A program made the position numbers and the translations under genes. A stretch of DNA of 64,000 nucleotides from Agelas oroides (lineage: Eukaryota; Porifera; Demospongiae; Agelasida; Agelasidae): the NCBI GenBank assembly GCA_949130485.1, contig OX422184.1, positions 22,219,506 to 22,283,505 on the forward strand, read 5' to 3'. Shown piece after piece: positions 24,831 through 38,512 of the stretch (positions are counted from its first letter, which is position 1; every line of letters starts with the position of its first letter). The notes under the pieces were generated by a model. The model saw only the letters and a list, made by a program, of their open reading frames with translations. It was not told the origin of the DNA and ran no database searches.

Positions 24831-25339
24831 CAACACTTGAATGTGTTTACAAATAGCAGGGCTTCACCTCTAAGAATTAGAAACTATTGTCTTGAAAATC
24901 TTGTTTGCTTGTGTGTACATGTATTGTCTGGTATGTACATTTATTGTTGTCAATGATGTATAGCAAACAAAATAGTGCTGATTAGCAACAACATTCCTGA
25001 ACCTCACCTCTGAATACACATACATTGGTTATGAAACAAGGGTTCCATCATATGCACAGAACAGGGATAGGCAACATAACAGCAAAAATTCTGTAACCCT
25101 TGCTAAGGTCATGTGGATGCTCAAGCAGCTGAGTGGGGATGGCATACACAAACCCAGCTGTGGTTTGTGATTGAGACAATGGATGAAAATTGTACTTTTT
25201 ATTAATTTGGATGATCACATTTGACTGTGAACACATTAATATGGGATGCTAGGCAACTCGGGTGAGTAAAAACGTATCCAGTTTTATGTGCACATTATTA
25301 TGGACAGGTGTAGCTGTAAGGAAATAAAGCCAGTATCTA

Positions 25340-25994
25340 TAGTCTCGTTCCCAAGCCTTCCCACTGTCCAGTTTTGGTCAATAACTGGACAGTTCCCAGG
25401 CCACTCCCAGTTTTTCGTCGTTTGCAGCACAGAAAACCGGTAGAGGGCCTCGAATAATTTATCACGTGAGTGACATAGAAGGTAGAGAGAAGGTAGACAG
25501 GACTGAATTGAGTGTAGGCAGATCATCGATGTGCCCACGCACGTGGTTACGTAATCGACAGTACATGCAGCTGTGTTTTAGTAGGAGCCCATTCTGACAG
25601 TTTTTTAGTGCAGATAACACTTGAGCAAAGCCTAGGAAAGGGCTGCCTTGGTGTTTAATACGTAGCACCTGGAAAGCCATTCTCCGGGTGTACAGTGGTC
25701 TGTTTGCCAAGTAAGCGAATAAGTTAGCATGATTCTCGAATGTACAAGTCTGTGTATGCTCACCATAGCTTGTCGTACTGCCAGGTAATGTAGTGTAGTG
25801 CTGACTAGTCCCGTTCGATCGGCTAAAAAGCTTTCGCAACCGAACAAGTATTCTGTTAATAAAGTGTGGGCAAATTCATTCGTTCGCCCACTTGTAATTC
25901 ATCTCCCTCTACCTATGACATTTCTCACATGATAAATTTTACCAGGTTCTCCCCTTTCCTTTCAGTTTTTTGTTCGTGCGTGGGGATGAAGCTA
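25340..25994. mobile_element. TAGTCTCG-family element carrying an unknown frame, unit B
   Basis: Left end tagtctcgttcccaagcc, with the subterminal stretch ggcctcgaataatttatcac; right end aattttaccaggttctcccc...ggggatgaagcta. A small hairpin (ccagttttggtcaataactgg) has inserted near the left end. The interior is open on the minus strand (25462-25839). Absent from the matching site in unit A (about 9130). Confidence 0.75.
25497..25839 (-). pseudogene. captured reading frame of unknown function, unit B
   Basis: About 114 codons open on the minus strand inside the TIR element. Residues include NGTSQHYTTLPGS, ENHANLFAYLANRPLY, RRMAFQVLRIKHQGSPFLGF, AQVLSALKNCQNGLLL and HSCMYCRLRNHVRGHIDDLP. The composition looks like genuine protein, with a possible Cys/His pair near the C-terminus, but I do not recognise a family. 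The frame is kept in unit C (37949-38359) with very few changes and is broken in the independent old copy at 3140-3719. It may be a piece of a host gene or of the element's lost protein. Confidence 0.6.
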
Positions 25995-26939
25995 AGACTT
26001 TTCTGAGTTTCATTTTCGTTGCTATCTACGACCACAAAAATATTGTAATGCAGAAATTTTCACAATGTACAGTAGTTCATAAATGTTTTTGTGTTCACAT
26101 ATAGATGAAAGAAATGCTCTAGACACTTCATAAATTTGTAATGGTGTGGACATAACAATAATGTGTACTGTACAAAGCAACGTAAATGATGTCACTATGC
26201 ATTGTATATGGCTGTTGCCTATCTCCATTGTGAATATTATCTATGCCCCTGAGTTATTCAACAACCTCATCCAAAACATCTGTATGCCCCACCTCCAATT
26301 TGTGTAGCTATATTAAACACAGACTTGTTAGGTACAATCTCGACAAGCATTGACCTTTACCACTTCCTGTCCTAGATACTAGGTGCTCTAGTTACTATCA
26401 CAGCAAATATGATCAAATATCAGAAAACATTCTGGTGAAGGTTAAAGGTGAATGCGTGAGGGCAATGGGGCTAACTGGTAGAGGAGAGAGACTGGTGGTA
26501 AAAGGTAAGGGAAGGGCTAGGGTAAACTAATTCTTCACTACCAGCACTATGCAGCATGCATGGAGTTACGGACTTGGCTGTTCTAAGCATTTAGTATGGG
26601 CATTTTGCCATCATTCTGTGTCTTCAGGGGCTATGAAATGGGGTTATAAAATTGTCACAAGGGTTTGAAGTGATGATGGTTGGTTCCTTGACAAAGGTTT
26701 CCCTGAAAAGCAAGACATATGTCGGGGGATTCTGACACTATCTTTCTGATGTAGCGGTGAACAATATGAACAGTGGAGATTAGTTCAGGAAAATTGAAGA
26801 ACTAAATGTTTCACATCACATCTACAAATCCACAGTGATAAACAGTAGCTATCTAGCTAGCCCATGAATCCACACCATTACATGTTACAACTATCATGAT
26901 TCACTCTTCAGTGAAAAGGGAGCTAGGCAGCTTAGTTTA

Positions 26940-27232
26940 CAAGGGGTAGTCATGTATGTGTCCCATGTAGAAGCATTTGAGACCGGGATCAAAATCGAAT
27001 CAAGCGAGATCAAAGCCCTTTTGAGGAGCCGATCAAGGGATCAAGGTGACCTCCAAACTCTTAAAATCAACGGATCAAGAATGCGCGGCCACAATTTGAC
27101 CTTTGACCCTTGCAAATCAAGCAATCAAGAGCCTTAGAAGGTAACAATCAAGCAATCAAGCACACTTTTGCCGATTAAAAAAATTGGTCGCAATCGTAAA
27201 CGCTTCCATAGGCAACAAGTGACTACACCTTG
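26940..27232. mobile_element. MITE with GATCAA-rich interior, unit B
   Basis: Inverted ends caaggggtagtcat and agtgactacaccttg; flanking gttta/tttta fits a 5-bp target site. Unit A has the empty site (gcagtttagcttaacttt near 10228). The interior (26985-27170) is a degenerate array of gatcaa/aatcaag motifs. Confidence 0.7.
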
Positions 27233-29319
27233 TTTTAACTTTGTATATACCTTTATAGCTCTGTATAGTCAATGAGCTATGGGGTAGCTATTAGTGTGTA
27301 TATACAGCACTGTGATTTTGCTGGCTAGCAAGTTTGTGTAGTGCTGTAGATTTCCTGGCTAGCTATATAGGCACAGCAAGCGTCAATACATGCAGCAATA
27401 TCCAACTACTGAACTGCCACTGAGAAGCTTGGACTCACCCTATCTCAGGCTGTAGGCAGTTAGCCCTCAGGCATGTCAGTAGCTGTAGCTTGACTAGGAG
27501 CCAGCAGGAGAGCCAAACAAGACTAACTCAACATTTTATAACCACAGAGCTTGAGCAAGACTCCTCTAGAAATTTGAAAATAAATGAACAGCAGCTGTAC
27601 TCTGCAGCTGCTATGAGTTTGTGGAGCCATGGTAATTGTTCACAGTATCATTTGTCCATGTATGGATGTTCCATGCATGAAAAGAACAGAACTACGCCTG
27701 TATCATGTATGGTCTGGAAGGAGACTTGTAGACTCATGCATATAATGGATAGATCTGTGCATGTATCGGACTTGTAGACTCATAAATACAATGGGTAGAT
27801 CTGTATACATGTATTATGCACAATACATGCACGGATCTACCATATACTATGCATAGCCCATTGGCAATGGATATGAAATTACTCACAGACGAACGTACAA
27901 ACATTTCTTTCCATAGAGTACATGTAGTGTAATAATGATGTGAACTTGTAGACTCATACACACAATTTTTGCCTTTTCTAGCATAGTACAATGATTAATG
28001 TACACTTCATACCAGGCCAAGTTATAAACATGTCATGCACCAAAGCCTGCTTGAGGGTGTTTCTAACATGCTAATCATACACTAGAACATGGCATGCTGT
28101 GGGCTTGTGGTTTATAGCCCAATAACCTCTGACTTGCTATGTAAACATGGAAGCCTGTCTCAAGAGCCTTAGTAACTATGAGTGCTAGCTACTCCTCTCC
28201 CACTTCTCACACAACACAGTGGTCAAAATGTATTGAAACAGCAGTGTACATAGTGAACATGCCAGAAAAAAGATAGGAGTGCAAATTGAAGTAAAACTTA
28301 AAAACTATTCTATGGTAGACCAGTTACAATTTTTGTCTCTTCTAGCGTAGTACAAGAGATAACAACCTCTCCTGACTACACCAACTGGTGCTGCTAAACC
28401 TCTAGTAACAACACTGCTGCCCCTCACCTCTCTATACACATACACATATGCATTGCAGCATCATAGTTCAGTCAATCTCAAGTGCAGTGATGAGATGGAA
28501 GCCTGATGTATCACAAATGTGACATCATTTTTGAGGATAGATCACAGTTGGCATCAATTAGAAATCCTCTGGAAACCTACTTTAACCATGTAAATATCAT
28601 CATGGTAAATAACCAATCCACACAATTAAACATCCTATTTATTTGCACAGGATAGTTAAACTATTCAAGCACCTCCTTTTTGCAACCACCCACCCCCCAT
28701 TTTTTGTGTTTGACTGGCGAGTGCCCATGGGTACTTGCCCAGGACAATCCAGTAATACCAAATCCATTCCAGGCCCAGTTAAAAACATCCAATGCACTCA
28801 TTCCTGCTTGCTGATACCTGCTTGATTATGCTTCCGGTACCAATGTATACACAAGAACATGCCATGCTACGGCCATGTGGTCTGACTCTGACTTGCTATG
28901 TAAACATGGAAGCCTGCCTCAAGATCTTTAGCAACCTAGTTACAGCTATAACAGCTTGATTGGAGGCCAGCAGCAAAGCTAAGCAAGGCTAACTCAACAA
29001 TCATAACCACAGAACTACTTGAGCTAGACTCCTCCATGCAAACCTTACAGAAGTTTAAAAATAAATGAACAGCAGCTGAATTTTGCAGCCACAAAAACTT
29101 TGTGGACACTGGTAATTGTTTACAGTATCATTTGTCTACGCATTTCTGTTCCATACCTGAATAGATGTAAACCATGCCTGCATGCATGTTCCATGCATGG
29201 AATGTTAGACTCATGCAAGTCCCATACAGACTTTGTGTAGCCAAAGTAACCTTTAGCTGTCCATACACGCCTGTTCCATCTATTTAATGAGCATGAAATG
29301 AACAGAACCATACCTTTAC

Positions 29320-29453
29320 TAGCCTCATACCCAGGCCTCCCCCATTTTCGTTCTTCGGTTTGCGTTCAATATACTACACGCTCTTCCGCCTCTGTTTATT
29401 ATATTGAACGCAAACCGAAGAACGAAAATGGGGGAGGCCTGGGAACGAGGTTA
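29320..29453. mobile_element. TAGCCTCG-family foldback element, unit C
   Basis: The unit-C copy of 16635-16768. It has about four differences in the left arm, a concentration higher than in the surrounding sequence. Confidence 0.85.
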
Positions 29454-30458
29454 TACCTTTATAATGCATGGCATAGAAGGGAGAGTGGTACATGGAAGAT
29501 GCATAGAATGGTAGACTCATGCATAGAATGGTAGATCCGTGCATGTATTGTATATATAAGGAAAAGAACTGGTATTTTGGCAATGTACTTTTAGTCACTC
29601 TTTGGAAATAGCGATGTCATAGTTGGTCATGTGATTATCAAAGTGGGCATGGCAATAAAGTTAATGAGATATGTTTTCTCTCAAAATTCAGATTACGTAT
29701 GTTAAGTGGAAAGAAAGTTACGGAAACCTCCTACTTTTGTTTTCCACTCGTGCCATACACCTGAGTATGCCTAAGACCCCAAAGGTAGCAGACTTAGCTC
29801 AAAATTGGAATGCTAGGTCTGAGGAACAAGTGGAGCATAATGGGAGCAATGCAAGAATGATAATTTAAAGTGAATTTCACGGAAGTTTCCTAAAAGCATA
29901 ACTTGGACCAAAATTTGAAGCATAATAGACTCAGGGTATAGATGTGCAAAGTTAACATACATGTGTGGTGCCATGGTGATAATTAGAGCAATTTGTCAAA
30001 TGTAACAATGACGCAAATAGATTTCTAATTGACACCAAACAAGTGGTTAATTACACCCTCACAATATATTCAGCCATACCTTGAGGCTTCACCCTGGATA
30101 TTGACCATAAATCTCCTTGGCTACCATAAAAAACGAATCTGTTCATATACAAGATTAATCCGTAGGCATGAGAATATTATGCCTATAATATCATTCTATG
30201 CTCTTATGTTCAAACAATGTGATGATTATCCTGTTAACCCTTTGAACGTGATAGGCCTATATATATATATATGCCTAATCTTTACTTCCCGTGAGCATGA
30301 ATGGTGTATTTATACACCTGCATTACATTTGGGTCCCTACCATGTGAAGAAGCAAAGCCAAGCAGCTCCTGAGGGTAAATCCTTTCCTATTTAGTGGTAA
30401 CTGTTGAGGCCACACCTTTTCAATTACATCTCTATCCAGGAAAAGCAGGAAGGGGCGG

Positions 30459-30551
30459 TAGTCTCGCAAGCCAGACCTAACCAACCCCAGTGCGGATCGC
30501 TTTCAGTATAACGCACGGCGCTGTGGTTGGTTGGGTCTGGCTTGCGAGAGT
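30459..30551. mobile_element. short TAGTCTCG foldback element, unit C
   Basis: Identical to 17774-17866 within what I can compare by eye. Confidence 0.75.
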
Positions 30552-31032
30552 AGAAGGGGTGGTAATACTTCGTGAGTGTAATTTGCCCAAGGGCTGCCAA
30601 ACACGAAGCTTTTACTCAAATGAGGGCAGCAAGCGGCCTCCAGTTTTCACATATGACAGAAGTACTACCTTCAAATAACTTAGAAATTGGCTCAATCTGT
30701 TGGGGCTATGGGTATCAAGGGCACTATTTCAAAGTGCTGGTAAGTTACGAGTATAGTCACGCATAAATGGCTTCAAACAAGAGGAAATAGCTTACCTAGC
30801 AGTGGTCAGTAACTTAGATAAACTAGTCCACCCCAGTTACACACTATTTTTATGCAAATCAGGCCACTGGCTCAGCCTAGCACTTGCTTAGCATGCTTGA
30901 CACTTTGGTGCCTTTCAATTGAAGTCGGATAAAAAGTTGCCAACAGTACCTTTCGAGTGTTTCTGCATTTAAGCCACACCAACTGGCTCCATGCAGCATA
31001 GCACTGGAGGATCATGTTCAACATCATCTCAC

Positions 31033-31131
31033 CTCTTTCTGTTGGTTTACATCCGCTCCATTTTTCAATAGGTGGGCAACAATCTGTTGATGTCCTTTTG
31101 CGCTGGCAATGTACAGCGCACTCTCGCCAGT
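31033..31131 (-). CDS. ankyrin exon in repeat unit C
   Basis: A 99-nt, phase 0-0 exon with acceptor tatccacag and donor gtgaga. It encodes TGESALYIASAKGHQQ, then IVAHLLKNGADVNQQKE: the ankyrin core with SALY in the TPLH position and GADVN in the loop. Its nucleotide sequence is identical to the exon at 18348-18446, 12,685 bp away. Both read in the same frame as ankyrin exons 1-3, so both could be spliced into one transcript. Confidence 0.85.
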
Positions 31132-32821
31132 CTGTGGATACAAGGGATGCAGAACAAATTGCTGGTAATTCTCACTGTTTTACAAACGCTCACACTGTCT
31201 GCTTAGCCTCATTCCCAGGCACGTCCACACCTCCAGTTTTTGGTTGATGAAAATGATAAAGAGTGGAGATTGGGAAAGGCCTGGGAATGTGGCTGTAGCT
31301 AGTTCAGACATTTCACCATTCAATAAGCATAACAATATACAGAGTGGACTATGTAGCTCTTGTAAATTGATGACCTTGCTCACTATTTACTGTTACAGGA
31401 AATTTGTTATACTACATAAAAATCAAAGTACTTGTGTAATAATTAGAGCAATTTGTCAAACATAACAATGAGACAGATATTGTTAAACTCTAATTGATGC
31501 CATCTGGGAGGAGAGTCTCAGCTGATGAATAATCATGTTCTCATAGTATATACAGACAGGGTTCATTGTGAGGTCAAGGTTCAATACAGTATAAATATTA
31601 GTGTGTATACCCACGACAGTATTGTCTCAGATACAGTCCTTGTGAAGTGGAGATACAGTGCATCTTATTTAGCCGTAGCTTAGTATGGGACGTGGTGTGA
31701 ACAACACCCTTTGGTGGATTTTTATGCAGGATTGGTGCCTGGTGTTGGACTCCTGATTTGATAGCTGGCAATAGGTAGAACAATATTTCATGCAGCTTAA
31801 ACTATCTTCTATGGATGTTGAGTGCAACCTCTGGGAAGCAATCAGACTAATAGATGTATGTTTAAGGCAACAAAATTATCAAGACAAGGTTTTCAAGTCT
31901 TGCAGGTGAAGCCGTGTTCAATTGTAAACAAATTCAAGTGCTTTGGGTGGCACATGCAGTTAGTGGTGTACCATGTCACATGCAAATGGTGATACATGCC
32001 AAACAAATGAATCCCTAGCAACAACATTGGTGACCCTAACCTCTGTATACACATACATTGGTTGTTGCATCAGTGAAACAAGGCTTCCATCTTATCACTG
32101 TGCCTCAGATTGACTATACCAACTACCATGGTACAATGCATACGTGTATCACAAATATGACAAGATATTTCAGGGTGGGTCTCAATTAGAAACCTCCTGG
32201 AAAATTAGTACACAACATTTTGGGAAGCAGTAAAGGAATGGCCAGAAAGGGAAATCGAAATGAAAACAGAAATGGAACGCTTTGTATACAGATGGCATAA
32301 GTACGGATTACAGAATGGAGTGGTCAAAACCACTTACTCTGTGCATTCTGTTCCCAGGACACCACCCAGCTCTTGTCACTTTCAATATGGAAAAGCAGGG
32401 GGTCCTGAGAATTTTATCTTGTAAGCGACATCAAGGATTAATAAACACAGGTGGGACCATTTTCACTACATACACACTATTGCTGGTGACCTTTTCTCAG
32501 TAGTCCTTTTAACTTCAGTTACACACTTCTTACAAAGTTTAGTATCAACATTTAGCGCCATAGATGTACGGTAGTATATAAATAACATGCAGAGGCTGTG
32601 TAGCTCCACAACAATTAAACACACGTGCAAACAGTTAACTTTCACTTCTTCTTTGGGCTACTTCAGGTGGTATGACACAAAAGTTTCTACTACCATATTT
32701 CTACCCCTGATGTCACTCTGACGATAAAAGTTCCCAACTGCAAGAGATGGAATGCTGGGTGGGGGCATGAGAATGAGGCTGTATCATGTGCTTTAAGAGT
32801 GTCATCTATGACTATACCAAC

Positions 32822-32880
32822 CTTGTCCTGGGAGTTGACTATGTCATGAATAGCATATTTCATATTCCAGATGTACACAA
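32822..32880 (-). pseudogene. decayed ankyrin exon remnant, unit C
   Basis: At the unit-C position equivalent to the intact exon at 3932-4030, the minus strand still ends VNSQDK before the same gttggt donor. The upstream residues read IWNMKYAIHDI instead of an ankyrin core, and no acceptor is seen at 99 nt. It looks like an exon lost to mutation or rearrangement. The upper boundary is approximate. Confidence 0.5.
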
Positions 32881-35800
32881 GCAAACACTCATGCATAAAC
32901 ACTTGATCCTGATTAGGAACACTGGAAACCACAAGATTGTGTCACTAAAGTGCGTGATAACGAGTTCATAATTCATTTGCAGCAGCTTTTGTGCAGAATT
33001 TCAAATATCTCGGAACTGTATCCCTGATTGGAACCGGATAAGCAGTGAACGATTCTGCACGCGTCGGCCTTTTCGGTGATGTATGATATAAGGCTGAGGT
33101 CAAAAATTGTGCTCGCTGTAATAATTTTAGATATGATTGATGCGCTGCAAGAACAGGTTTTTAGCGCTATTGCCCAAAGTCTTTATAGCAAGCGCTCAAG
33201 CATACATCGCTGCAAATGGAACATAAAAACATAATTTTCGCACCATCATCAAGTCAGATATTTGGAATGTAGAATTCTTATACAAGCTAAGTTCTAAAAA
33301 ATGGTTTCTGCTTACTGCATGCTGCTTAAACTACAAACTGGAGATACTCAAACAGAGCAGTCTTAGAGCTTACAAAAAGGCCAATATTGCTAGGTAGGGT
33401 GTGGAAAAATGCACATCTTATGACTAGTTCATCCCAGAAGGTTGAACCGCCACCTTAATATTGTATAGTGGGTTATTTTCATAAATTCAGCCAGTCCCTC
33501 AATCTGTACCCTGGTTACTGACCATAGGCTATGATGCAGAAACTAGTAAGTAATAGCTGCTTAGCCTTATTCCAAGGCCCATCGACACCTCTCGTTTTTG
33601 ACTGTTGAAAATGTGGAGCTGGAAAGTGTGGAAATGTGGCAGTAGCTAGTTCTTCTGAGAGAAGACTTTCAGTGGATTATGTAGTTCTTGCAGACTGAAT
33701 ATCTCCATCAATATCTACTGTTACTTGTGAATGGTTATTGCCGAGCACATTAGGGCGAGGCTACCGATCTTGCATTGTCTGTTCTCGGTTGGCAGGGTGT
33801 GGCTTACATAGTTATGTGCTAACATCTGTCACACAAAAATCTGTCACATTTAGAAACGCAAACAACATTATGCTTAGGAATGAAAACATTGATCATGGTT
33901 AGGAATGCCCCAGCACAGCAGCATTGCTAGCAGTCTCACTGTTTCATACCGGCTGCAGTTTCATACCAGTACTGGGGTCAGCAGAGCGCGGCCAGCGTGT
34001 GCCAGCACCAGCAAAGCGAAGGCAGAGAGCTAGACAGTGTAGAGCGATAAACAGAAGCTTGAGGAAGTGGATTCCGAGAGGCCATCAGAGTGCAGTCAAT
34101 GCCTTACAACACTAAGGGAGTGACAGCAAAGAGGCTAGCAGAGTGAAGCAAAAAGACAGTGATAGTGAAGTTACTATGCCATGCCATTTTGGTGCTAGGC
34201 AACGGCTGCAAAAATGTCGCTAATCTCCGCAAACCCATCAAAAGCATCACTTTGATATGCTTCATTCATGTCTCAAGATCACTGACCATGCCTTTATATA
34301 TATGTACAAGCAAAGAAGATTTCAAGACAAAAGTTTCTAATTCTTAGAGGTGAAGCCCTGCTATTTGTAAACACATTCAAGTGTTGGGAGGTACTTAGTG
34401 GTATACTGTGTCACATACAAATGTTGATGCAAACAAATAGTGCTGATTAGCAACAACATTCCTGACCCTCACCTGAGAATACTCATACATTGGTCGTGAA
34501 ACAAGGGTTCTGTCATATCCACAGAACAGGGATAGGCAACATAATAGGAAAAATTCTGTAACCCTTGTTAAGGTCATGTGGATACTCGAGCAGCCATGTG
34601 GGGATGGTAGACACAAACCCAGCTGTGGTTTGCGATTGAGATGACGGATGAAAACTTGTACTTTTTATTGATTGAAAGATCACCTTTGACTGTGAACAAA
34701 TTAACATGGGATGCTAGGAGACTCGCGTGAGCAAAAATCTATACATTTTCAGTGGCCTCTCAGTTGGTTTCTGCACAAAATGCAAATACTCAAAAACACT
34801 GGCCTGATGATGACTGGAGCATTCAGTCGAAACTGCGGCAAGTTATTTTTCGAGCTCAAGTTGGTAACAGATAACCTTCTCTTCTAAATCTATACAGTTT
34901 TATGTACACGTTATTATGGATGGGTGTAGCTGTACGTAGGGGAATAAAGCCAGTACCTACAGTTTCGTTCCCACCGTCAAGTGTTGGAAAGATGGGCAGG
35001 GGCCTGAAAATCAGCTTCCATTTTGTTTATGTACACATGTGTACAATTGGTTCGGAGCTGAAAATAGTGGGGCTTTTAAGTTACCTGGGAGTGGGGCAGT
35101 TACGATTAAATAGGTGGAGCATTTGTGATGGGCAGTGATGGTTATGTGGGTGGATATATCAGTTCCCAGTATCATTTAGATACGTATGCTCAAAAAAACA
35201 CTGGCCTTCGGTGTAGTACCCTTTCTGATCATTGCATGGGAATTGAGGTGATGAGGGTTGGTTCCTTGACAAAGGTTTCAAATTCTGACATCACTTCTGT
35301 GACAGAGCAGTGAACGCAATGAAAAGTGGAGGAGATCAGTTAAAGAAAATTGAAGAACTAAACATTTTGCATCATATCCGCGAATCCACAGTGATGCACA
35401 ACAGTAGCTAGCTAGCTAGCAAGTTAATCCACAGCACTACTTGTTACCAAGGGTGCATCAAGCTGCCAAAGGCGAGACTACTTGTTACCAAGGGTGCATC
35501 AAGCTGCCAAAGGCGGCTCGATGCACCTTTGATGTTAAATTATCACTGATTCAAAAGATTCACTCTTTTGAAAAGGAAGCTAGGCAGCTGGCTAGCTATA
35601 TATAGGCACAGCATTACTACAAGTATCAATACAGTATTCAACTACCTGAACAGTGTTTCACCTAGAAGAAAATGTTTGAAAGTGAAAGTGTTTGGAAATT
35701 GCACAGCACAAAGCACTTTGTGACACTCTGCTTTTGGCTTCTTGCACTTTGCTAATTAGAGAACACCAAGATTCTAGTGGGGTGTGGCTGATGAGTTAGC

Positions 35801-37252
35801 TCTTAGTTTATTACGCTGCTAGTATAGAATAATTTGTGATTAAACAAATTTCTATCCTTTGGAGGAAAGCTAGACTGCTTGGGGGAAGTTTCCCCCCTTC
35901 TCCGACCTGTAGGTGAAACCCTGCCAAACTACTCAAAACTGCAACTGAGAAGCTTGGATTCACCCTATCTCTGGCTGTACTAGGCAGCTAGCCCTCAGGC
36001 ATGTCAATAGCTTGATTTGGGACTAGTAGCAAAGCTACGCAAGGCTACCTCAACAGTCATGACCACAGAACTACTAGAGCTAGACTCCTCTTGTAAACCT
36101 TACAGAAATTAATAAAAGGCAGCTGCACATCTTTGTGGAGCCAAGGTAACTGTTTACAGTATCATTTGTCTATGCACTTCTGTTCCATGCCTGAATAGAG
36201 GTAAGCCATGCCTGTTCCATGCATGGAATGGTAGACTCATGCTGACTTAGTGGAGCCAAGGTAATTTTTTAGAGTAACATGTGTCCACACATGGCTGTCC
36301 CACCTATTTCTTGCATGAACTTACACATGAACTTATGTATGAAGAGAACCATACCTGTATCATGCATGGCACAGAATGGAGGATGATGAATGGAACATGC
36401 ATGGAATGGTAGATCCGTGTAGTGCATGTATTACGCATGATACATGTATGGATCTACCACACTATATGTGCACATGTGCAGTTTAGCATTAACCCAATGG
36501 ATATGGATTACTCACAGATGTACAAACAATACATTCCATAGACCTACATGTAATGCAATAATGATCAATGCCCACTCAATACACAAGAACATGCCATGCT
36601 GTGCTCTTGTGGTTTTGTAGCTTATTAACCTCTGACCAGCTGTGCAAACTTGGAACTGTCCCAAGATCCTTCCTTAACCATGAGTGTTCTTCCCAGCTTT
36701 TATTATACCACTATGTCATTACCACCTCAAATTACATAAGCTCCCAACAATATGCCCCCCAACCCCTTTTTACATACCACTTTGAGGTAAAAGTTGGGAG
36801 GTGTATGCTCGAATATTCAATTAGCATCGTTCATACACCCCACACCCCACCAGGCTCCTCGTGATGTTACACACAAGAACAAAATCACGACGGCTTCTGT
36901 GACTATCTGGAAGAATGGCAGCTTTTCCAAAGTGCACTACGGAAACTCACTGACACTTGTATAGATACTAAGCTGAGAAGCATTGAAGTAACTTGCTTCA
37001 TCAGTGGTGACACAGAAGGACCCTGTGTAAGCTCATACTGCAAACAAAAATGACACTTGCTATGGGGTATTTACACAAGCGAGAAATACTTATGCAAGGG
37101 TTAGGAGGGCATTTGCAAAGAAGCAAGCACAGCAAAGTAGACAGCGATAGGGAAGTCACTATGCCATCTGATTTTGGTGCTAGTCAAAGGTTGTAAAACC
37201 TCACTAATGTCCACAAACCCATCAAAAACACACTCGTACACCCTTGGGTACA

Positions 37253-37360
37253 AACTCTGGGAAGCAATCTGATCAACACAGTACATCACTATCTTCAAGG
37301 CATCTTGGGTGCAAACTCTGGGAAGCAATCTGATCAACACAGTACACCACTAAGTACCTC
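37253..37360. repeat. 61-bp tandem repeat, two copies (unit C)
   Basis: The same motif as 24661-24830, in two copies only. Confidence 0.85.
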
Positions 37361-37870
37361 CCAACACTTGAATGTGTTTACAAATAGCAGGACTTCACCT
37401 CTAAGAATTAGAAACTTTTGTCTTGAAAATCTTCTTTGCTTGTGCGTACATGTATTGTCTGGTATGTACATTTATTGTTGTCAATGATGTATAGTAAACA
37501 AAATAGTGCTGATTAGCGACAACATTCCTGAACCTCACCTCTGAATACACATACTTTGGTCATGAAACATGGGTTCCATCATATGCACAGAACAGGGATA
37601 GGCAACATAACAGCCAAAATTCTGTAACGCTTGTTAAGGTCATGTGGATGCTCAAGCAGCTGAGTGGGGATGGCATACACAAACACAGCTGTGGTTTGTG
37701 ATTGAGACAATGGATGAAAATTGTACTTTTTATTGATTTGGATGATCACATTTGACTGTGAACACATTAATATGGGATGCTAGGCAACTCGGGTGAGTAA
37801 AAACGTATCCAGTTTTATGCGCACATTATTATGGACAGGTGTAGCTGTAAGGAAATAAAGCCAGTATTTA

Positions 37871-38512
37871 TAGTCTCGTTCCCAAGCCTTCCCACTGTCC
37901 AGTTTTGGTCAATAACTGGACAGTTCCCAGGCCACTCCCAGTTTTTCGTCATTTGCAGCACAGAAAACCGGTAGAGGGCCTCGAATAATTTATCACGTGA
38001 GTAACGTAGAAGGTAGACAGGACTGAATTGAGTGTAGGCAGATCATCGATGTGCCCACGCACGTGGTTACGTAATCGACAGTTCACGCAGCTGTGTTTTA
38101 GTAGGAGCCCATTCTGACAGTTTTTTAGCGCAGATAACACTTGAGCAAAGCCTAGGAAAGGGCTGCCTTGGTGTTTAATACGTAGCACCTGGAAAGCCAT
38201 TCTCCGGGTGTACAGTGGTCTGTTTGCCAAGTAAGCGAATAAGTTAGCATGATTCTCGAATGTACAAGTCTGTGTATGCTCACCATAGCTTGTCATACTG
38301 CCAGGTAATGTAGTGTAGTGCTGACTAGTCCCGTTCGGTCGGCTAAAAAGCTTTCGCAACCGAACAAGTATTCTGTTAATAAAGTGTGGGCAAGTTCATT
38401 CGTTCGCCCACTTGTAATTCATCTCCCTCTACCTGACATTTCTCACGTGATAAATTTTACCAGGTTCTCCCCTTTCCTTTCAGTTTTTTGTTCGTGCGTG
38501 GGGATGAAGCTA
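37871..38512. mobile_element. TAGTCTCG-family element carrying an unknown frame, unit C
   Basis: The unit-C copy of 25340-25994, with the same ends and inserted hairpin. A short indel near 38008 removes part of the gaaggtagagagaaggtag duplication seen in B. Confidence 0.75.
37990..38359 (-). pseudogene. captured reading frame of unknown function, unit C
   Basis: The counterpart of 25497-25839. The frame stays open, with substitutions such as SR to SR(P), SCMYC to SCVNC and STTS to SMTS. An open frame in both copies mainly reflects a recent common origin, so it is weak evidence for function. Confidence 0.55.

Larger units (their letters stand above)
15957..28641. repeat. tandem duplication unit B, 12.7 kb
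   Basis: It starts at the cacaggatagttaaact junction and ends at catcctatttatttg, directly abutting unit C with the same junction sequence. The offset to unit C is 12,685 bp in the first part. It contains one intact ankyrin exon, one decayed exon, and captured-gene and MITE insertions. Apart from these the unit is intron sequence with no credible coding region. Confidence 0.92.
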
